Source of the DNA: Rufibacter tibetensis
Lineage (GTDB): Bacteria; Bacteroidota; Bacteroidia; Cytophagales; Hymenobacteraceae
DNA: 64,000 nt
Direction of reading: 5' to 3'
NCBI RefSeq assembly: GCF_001310085.1
Contig: NZ_CP012643.1
Span: 899,001 to 963,000, forward strand
The notes under the pieces are model-generated. The model searched no databases. It was given only the letters and a program-made list of their open reading frames with translations, and was not told the origin of the DNA. The translations under genes were made by a program, and so were the position numbers. Positions 60,164-64,000 of the stretch are shown here, piece after piece (the stretch's first letter is position 1; every line of letters starts with the position of its first letter).

Positions 60164-61444
60164 TTACTCGTTTGCCGGATACATTTCTGGTGGCTCTTTC
60201 TCTTTTGTCTTGACAATAAACGGCCTAAGCGCTTCTGTTTCATCTAAGTACAGGAAGGCATCATACCGTTCTGGGATGATGGTGGGCACGTAATTGCCGT
60301 ATTTCTCCCGATTAGGGTCATACACTACTCCAATAGCCCGATGAGCGATCTGCTGTCTTGCTTCCTCAACTTCCCGGAGTTCACGGGAGAGCAGGAGTTT
60401 ATCAGTACCACCCAGATTGTGGAGCCAGTCTTCCCAGGAACCTTTACGAGCGGGTGGGACTTCCATCTTTTTCATGGGCGCACCCCAGGAATCGCTGGCA
60501 ATGACAGAACCTTCATAGGAGCCGAATCCGGCCAGATACACATTCTCTCTTCCGTATTGTTCACGGGCTAATTGCCCTATGTTCACCATACCGGCCCGGG
60601 CCATGTCGGTGAAGCGGGCATCCCCTATGTGGGTATTGTGCTCCCAAATAATGGCTTTGGAATTTGGGCCGTGGAATTCCAATAAGCGATTCAGGGTTTC
60701 CATCATGTGCCCATCACGCACGTTCCAGGAACTGCCACCCCCTTTTATCATGGCTTTGTAGTAACGCTCAGCGTTTACTGCCACTAAGGCGTTTTGCTCA
60801 GCGTCAAAAACAGCTTCGGGGTTGCCTGGCTCTTCTCTTTCCCGCTTGCCTAATTCCTGCAGCATAGAGATCACCTCCTCTTCGCAGTCTTCAGAGACGT
60901 AAGCTACGGCGCGGGCGTATTCCTGCGGATCTGAGCTGTACGGTTCAAAGCATTTGAACGCTTCCTTGGCTGCTTTCACTGCATGACCATCCTTTTTCTC
61001 AAGGTATTTCATGATGTGCTGCAGCGAATCCCAGAGGCTGTACACGTCTAAGCCATAGAAACCTATTTTGTTTGTGTTAGGACGGTCATTGTTTTCTTTA
61101 AGCCATTCTACCAAGGCTGCTACTTCCCAGTTGCCCCACATCCAGGTAGGCCAGCGGTTGAAGTGCTTCAGGATATCAGATACCTTGGTGCCCGGTTTGC
61201 AATAGCCCCGTATGAACTTATTAATCTGGTAGCAATCTGGCCAATCACCCTCCACGGCTATGAAGATGAAGCCTTTCTCTTCTATGAGGCGCTTAGAGAT
61301 GGCAGTGCGCCAGGAGTAGTATTCAGAGGTGCCGTGGGAGGCCTCCCCCAACATCACAATACGGGCGTCTCCAATATCGTCCAGCAGAATATCTAAATCA
61401 GCTTTGTTCTCCAGCCGGTGGTACGGCAGTTTTGAATAAGTCAT
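60164..61444 (-). CDS. Erythromycin esterase family protein
   Basis: Hydrolase-like protein of 426 residues. Family blocks: RIVMLGEASHGTSEYYSWR near residue 30 (GEASHG motif), FIAVEGDWPDC, WGNWEVAALVEWL, GFYGLDVYSLWDSL and IIWEHNTHIGDAR, the last with the presumed catalytic His. EreA/EreB proteins open the lactone of erythromycin, but most chromosomal relatives in environmental bacteria, often called succinoglycan-biosynthesis-like, are uncharacterised; resistance should not be assumed. No signal peptide, so cytoplasmic. Single gene with its own terminator. Confidence 0.88.
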   Translation of the reverse strand: MTYSKLPYHRLENKADLDILLDDIGDARIVMLGEASHGTSEYYSWRTAISKRLIEEKGFIFIAVEGDWPDCYQINKFIRGYCKPGTKVSDILKHFNRWPTWMWGNWEVAALVEWLKENNDRPNTNKIGFYGLDVYSLWDSLQHIMKYLEKKDGHAVKAAKEAFKCFEPYSSDPQEYARAVAYVSEDCEEEVISMLQELGKREREEPGNPEAVFDAEQNALVAVNAERYYKAMIKGGGSSWNVRDGHMMETLNRLLEFHGPNSKAIIWEHNTHIGDARFTDMARAGMVNIGQLAREQYGRENVYLAGFGSYEGSVIASDSWGAPMKKMEVPPARKGSWEDWLHNLGGTDKLLLSRELREVEEARQQIAHRAIGVVYDPNREKYGNYVPTIIPERYDAFLYLDETEALRPFIVKTKEKEPPEMYPANE

Positions 61445-61505
61445 GGAACTTGAGGGAAATATGAACTCCCTGCCTTTTACCCCGCAATGGTTTTAAAAGT
61501 TTACA

Positions 61506-61541
61506 TGTTTTTGCCCTATTTTCAGAAAACATGAGCTAAAC
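61506..61541. repeat. 36-nt family palindrome, copy 26
   Basis: Blocks TGTTTTTGCCCT, ATTTTCAGAAAA, CATGAGCTAAAC. Confidence 0.65.
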
Positions 61542-61627
61542 TCTACTCCAACCAAGATTCACTTCTTGGAATAACAAAATTTATAGGTCATATGTGTTAT
61601 TGCCTTCTTTGGGAATGCCAAAGCAAA

Positions 61628-61658
61628 AAGGGTAGCCACATCAAGTGCAGCTACCCTT
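61628..61658 (-). terminator. Hairpin terminator after the DUF4197 gene
   Basis: AAGGGTAGC (61628-61636) pairs with GCTACCCTT (61650-61658), loop 13; TTTTTGC follows on the minus strand. Confidence 0.75.
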
Positions 61659-61680
61659 CTTTATCTATTTAGTCCAATGC

Positions 61681-62436
61681 TTACCTAGACCCGAATACGC
61701 GCTTAAGAAGTTCTGTGGTGCGGGCAATTGGGTTTTCCCGAATGTTAGCTTCTTCCTGGGCTACCAAGGTAAAAAGACCATCAATGGCTTTCTGGGTGGC
61801 ATAAGACTCCAGATTTGGATCAGCCTTCTTCACCAGCGGAATCTGGTTGTATCGGTTTACCAGGTCAGCGTAATATCTGGTGGCATTTACCTTGTCAAGC
61901 GACTGCCGCATGATAGGGCTGAACGCAGAGGTCAATTGGCTGGTGGTAGTGCGTTTCAGGTACTGCGTTGCCGCATCACGCTCACCACGCAGAATGTTCC
62001 AGACATCGCTGAAGGTTAATTGCTTGATGGCGTTCAGGAAGATAGGAGCAGCGCTTTTAGCAGCGTCCTCGGCCCCCCGGTTCAAAGTAAGAATGAATTT
62101 ATCTACTTCAGAACCTAAGCCAACCGACCGAAGGGTATTTTCCACGCGCTGCACGTCTGGCGGGAAAGGAATCCTGATCAGGCTGTTCTTATAAAAACCA
62201 TCTGTTTGCGAAGCTTGGGTGGCGCCTTTGTTGATGCCCTGCGAAAGCGCTTGCTTTAACCCAGAGGCCACTTCAGATTGGGTAAGGGCTCCAGTTTGCC
62301 CTACTTGTCCGGTTTGCTGCGCCACGGCACCCAAGGTTTGCTCTATCTGGGCGGTAGTGCAGGAAGTCACTCCAACTAAAAGGAAGCTGCCTAAAACAAA
62401 TGCCGGAGAGACTAGTTTCTTTATACGTGCGTACAT
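61681..62436 (-). CDS. DUF4197 lipoprotein
   Basis: Predicted lipoprotein of 251 residues. Start set at ATG 62436, which gives MYARIKKLVSPAFVLGSFLLV ending in lipobox GVTSC; the longer frame to 62475 lacks a signal. The mature all-helical region (SEVASGLKQALSQGINKGATQASQTDGFYKN, IRIPFPPDVQRVENTLRSVGLG, LNRGAEDAAKSAAPIFLNAIKQLTFSDVWNIL, LKRTTTSQLTSAFSPIM) matches DUF4197, a family of unknown function found in many Gram-negative bacteria. Divergent from cinA. Confidence 0.88.
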   Translation of the reverse strand: MYARIKKLVSPAFVLGSFLLVGVTSCTTAQIEQTLGAVAQQTGQVGQTGALTQSEVASGLKQALSQGINKGATQASQTDGFYKNSLIRIPFPPDVQRVENTLRSVGLGSEVDKFILTLNRGAEDAAKSAAPIFLNAIKQLTFSDVWNILRGERDAATQYLKRTTTSQLTSAFSPIMRQSLDKVNATRYYADLVNRYNQIPLVKKADPNLESYATQKAIDGLFTLVAQEEANIRENPIARTTELLKRVFGSR

Positions 62437-62442
62437 GTTTAT

Positions 62443-62450
62443 TACTTTTG
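62443..62450 (+). promoter_or_regulatory. -7 promoter element of cinA
   Basis: TACTTTTG fits TAnnTTTG, 46 bases before the cinA ATG. Confidence 0.45.
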
Positions 62451-62495
62451 ATCTACGATGGTCAAGAGGGCACACGCATAAATCAAGCCAAATAA

Positions 62496-63758
62496 ATGAA
62501 AAAGGAAATATCGGCAGAAATCATGACCATTGGTGATGAGCTGCTGTACGGTCAGGTGATTGACACCAACTCTGCCTGGTTAGGCCAGGAATTAGGAAAA
62601 ATAGGCATTAGGGTAAAGCAGATCACCAGCATCTCAGACAACCCTGATGCCATTACGGAAGCCCTGAACCAAGCCATCTCCCGTGCCGATGTCATCCTGA
62701 TCACCGGCGGCCTGGGACCTACCAAAGACGACCTCACCAAACACACCCTCACCCGCTACTTCAACACTGAACTGCAACTGCACCAACCTTCTCTTGATGA
62801 CGTGGAGGAAATCTTCAGAAAATATAACCGCCCTATGCTGGAGGTAAACCGACAGCAGGCGTTTTTACCAGCGTCCTGCACGCCCATCCGGAACGTACTT
62901 GGCACCGCATCAGGCATGTTGTTTTATGAGCAGGAAACGGTCATTGTGTCTATGCCCGGCGTACCCTTTGAAATGAAACGCATGGTCACCGACACGGTAA
63001 TTCCCTACTTAAAGCAGCATTTTGCACTTCCAAAGATTATCCATAAAGTAGTGCAGACGGTTGGCATTGGGGAATCTTTCCTGGCCGAGAAAATTGCAGA
63101 TTGGGAAGACAACCTGCCACCTAACCTGAAGTTGGCGTATTTACCTTTCTTAGCTGGCGTTCGCCTTCGCTTAACAGGTTTCTCCCAAGAGGGGCTAGAC
63201 CTGGAAACCCAGTTGCAGGAGCAGGTGGATAAACTATCAGCCCTCTTGCCAGACAACATTTTTGCCTACGGCGAAGTCTCCCTGGAAGAAGCCATTGGCC
63301 AAATGTTGAAAGATCAAAACCTTTCTATTGCCACTGCCGAAAGCTGCACTGGCGGCTTAGTGGCGCACAAACTTACCAGTGTACCCGGAAGTTCGGCTTA
63401 CTTTATGGGAAGCGTGGTGGCGTATAGCAACGAGGTTAAGAAAGCGCAGTTAGGCGTACCTGCCCAGACGCTAGAAACCCATGGGGCCGTAAGCGAAGAA
63501 ACCGTCAAGGCCATGGCCCAAGGCGTGCGCCAACTCCTTAAAACCGACATTGGCATTTCTACCAGCGGCATTGCCGGTCCGGACGGTGGTACCCCTGAAA
63601 AACCAGTAGGCACCATCTGGATTGCTTACGCCGATGCCCATCAAACCATTGCCCGTAAGATCAACTATAACAAGACCCGCCTGCTGAATATTGAGTACAC
63701 AGCCCTGCAAGTTCTGGACCTAATCAGGCAAAGTTTACGCCGCCGGGTTGAGGAATAA
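62496..63758 (+). CDS. cinA: CinA-like protein: MoCF domain plus nicotinamide-nucleotide amidase
   Basis: Two-domain cytoplasmic protein of 420 residues. Residues about 5-170 form a molybdopterin-binding-like (COG1058) domain with ADP-ribose pyrophosphatase activity in characterised members (IMTIGDELLYGQVIDTNSAWLG, ITGGLGPTKDDLTK). From about residue 260 comes the PncC-type domain that deamidates NMN in pyridine nucleotide salvage (IATAESCTGGLVAHKLTSVPGSSAYFMGSVVAYSNEVK, GISTSGIAGPDGGTPEKPVG). Length is normal. ATG 62496 fits the conserved N-terminus. Confidence 0.95.
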   Translation: MKKEISAEIMTIGDELLYGQVIDTNSAWLGQELGKIGIRVKQITSISDNPDAITEALNQAISRADVILITGGLGPTKDDLTKHTLTRYFNTELQLHQPSLDDVEEIFRKYNRPMLEVNRQQAFLPASCTPIRNVLGTASGMLFYEQETVIVSMPGVPFEMKRMVTDTVIPYLKQHFALPKIIHKVVQTVGIGESFLAEKIADWEDNLPPNLKLAYLPFLAGVRLRLTGFSQEGLDLETQLQEQVDKLSALLPDNIFAYGEVSLEEAIGQMLKDQNLSIATAESCTGGLVAHKLTSVPGSSAYFMGSVVAYSNEVKKAQLGVPAQTLETHGAVSEETVKAMAQGVRQLLKTDIGISTSGIAGPDGGTPEKPVGTIWIAYADAHQTIARKINYNKTRLLNIEYTALQVLDLIRQSLRRRVEE

Positions 63759-63921
63759 GCAAAAAAGCCTAAATTTGCCTAACAACAGTTAGGTTCGCAG
63801 GAAACTGTTACGGTTTAACAGGCATCATTCGCTGTTTTTCTGTAACATTGTACATACCTGTACCCTCGCCTGGCTGCGGTAATCAGATCCTTGTTAACCA
63901 AAAATTGACGTACTCATACAT

Positions 63922-64000
63922 ATGGCTCTTGTAGAAATGGTGATGCCCAAGATGGGCGAAAGTATCATGGAAGGCACCGTGCTTAAATGGTTAAAGCAAG
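63922..64000 (+). CDS. 2-oxoacid dehydrogenase E2 (dihydrolipoamide acyltransferase), 5' end only
   Basis: Only the first 26 codons are in the window: ALVEMVMPKMGESIMEGTVLKWLK, the first strands of a lipoyl domain of E2 acyltransferases. The lipoyl lysine and catalytic domain lie beyond the edge, so pyruvate, 2-oxoglutarate and branched-chain types cannot be told apart. The 163 bases upstream carry two short hairpins (63778-63793 and 63805-63821) and no clear promoter. Confidence 0.85.
   Translation, partial: MALVEMVMPKMGESIMEGTVLKWLKQ

Noticed and set aside
60164-61444. Macrolide resistance determinant
   Set aside because: Only distant family membership is seen; most chromosomal erythromycin-esterase-like proteins have unknown roles and there is no resistance-gene context.

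Overview
The window looks like chromosomal DNA of a Bacteroidota bacterium of the order Cytophagales, probably near Hymenobacteraceae (Rufibacter/Pontibacter/Hymenobacter type). Evidence: two SusC/SusD pairs, a hybrid two-component PUL regulator, a PorX-type T9SS regulator, a protein with a T9SS C-terminal sorting domain, a LpxC-FabZ fusion, promoters of the Bacteroidota TAnnTTTG type, and weak or absent Shine-Dalgarno sites. The genus is inference; no rRNA or tRNA gene is present. I see no phage, insertion sequence, integrase or CRISPR array.

Layout. 1-3460: end of a BlaI-type repressor, a BlaR1-like M56 metallopeptidase with a duplicated proline-rich tail, and a two-gene ABC exporter. 3571-9229, minus strand: a secreted protein, ribBA, a K+ channel/RCK protein coupled to dnaG. 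9416-11692, minus: four small lipoproteins, two of them META-like paralogues. 11897-15751, plus: mrp/apbC and a NifU-type scaffold (Fe-S assembly), fumarylacetoacetase and a flavin reductase-like protein (tyrosine catabolism). 15903-19141, minus: ald, tsaE, porX in an overlapping cluster. 19290-21042, plus: an HD hydrolase and a STAS-like protein.

21329-30339: first polysaccharide utilisation locus (SusC, SusD, IPT-type surface lipoprotein on the minus strand; a GH88 lipoprotein on the plus strand), AT-rich and containing a 1.6-kb AT-rich gap with no gene. 30794-55526, all minus: a large locus that reads as a nearly complete fucogalactoxyloglucan system: HTCS sensor, GH31 alpha-xylosidase with PA14 insert, SusC, SusD, PKD-type surface lipoprotein, terminator, GH2 beta-galactosidase, SGNH esterase, GH95 alpha-fucosidase, T9SS-exported GH74 endo-xyloglucanase, and a GH3 beta-glucosidase split by one in-frame TAG. 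A plausible flow is: GH74 cuts the polymer outside, SusCD imports oligosaccharides, periplasmic GH95/GH2/GH31/GH3 plus the esterase strip them. 56126-59993, plus: lipid A operon lpxD, lpxC-fabZ, lpxA and an orphan ABC ATPase. 60164-62436, minus: erythromycin-esterase-family protein and a DUF4197 lipoprotein. 62496 to end, plus: cinA and the start of a 2-oxoacid dehydrogenase E2.

The most interesting signal is not a gene. A 36-nt imperfect palindrome, built as three 12-nt blocks (arm, self-complementary spacer, arm), occurs about 25-29 times, almost once in every intergenic gap of any size and essentially never inside genes, except where it touches gene ends. Its arms vary between copies while pairing is often kept, and it overlaps at least one start codon (GH2) and one stop codon (GH95). 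I do not recognise it as a described family.
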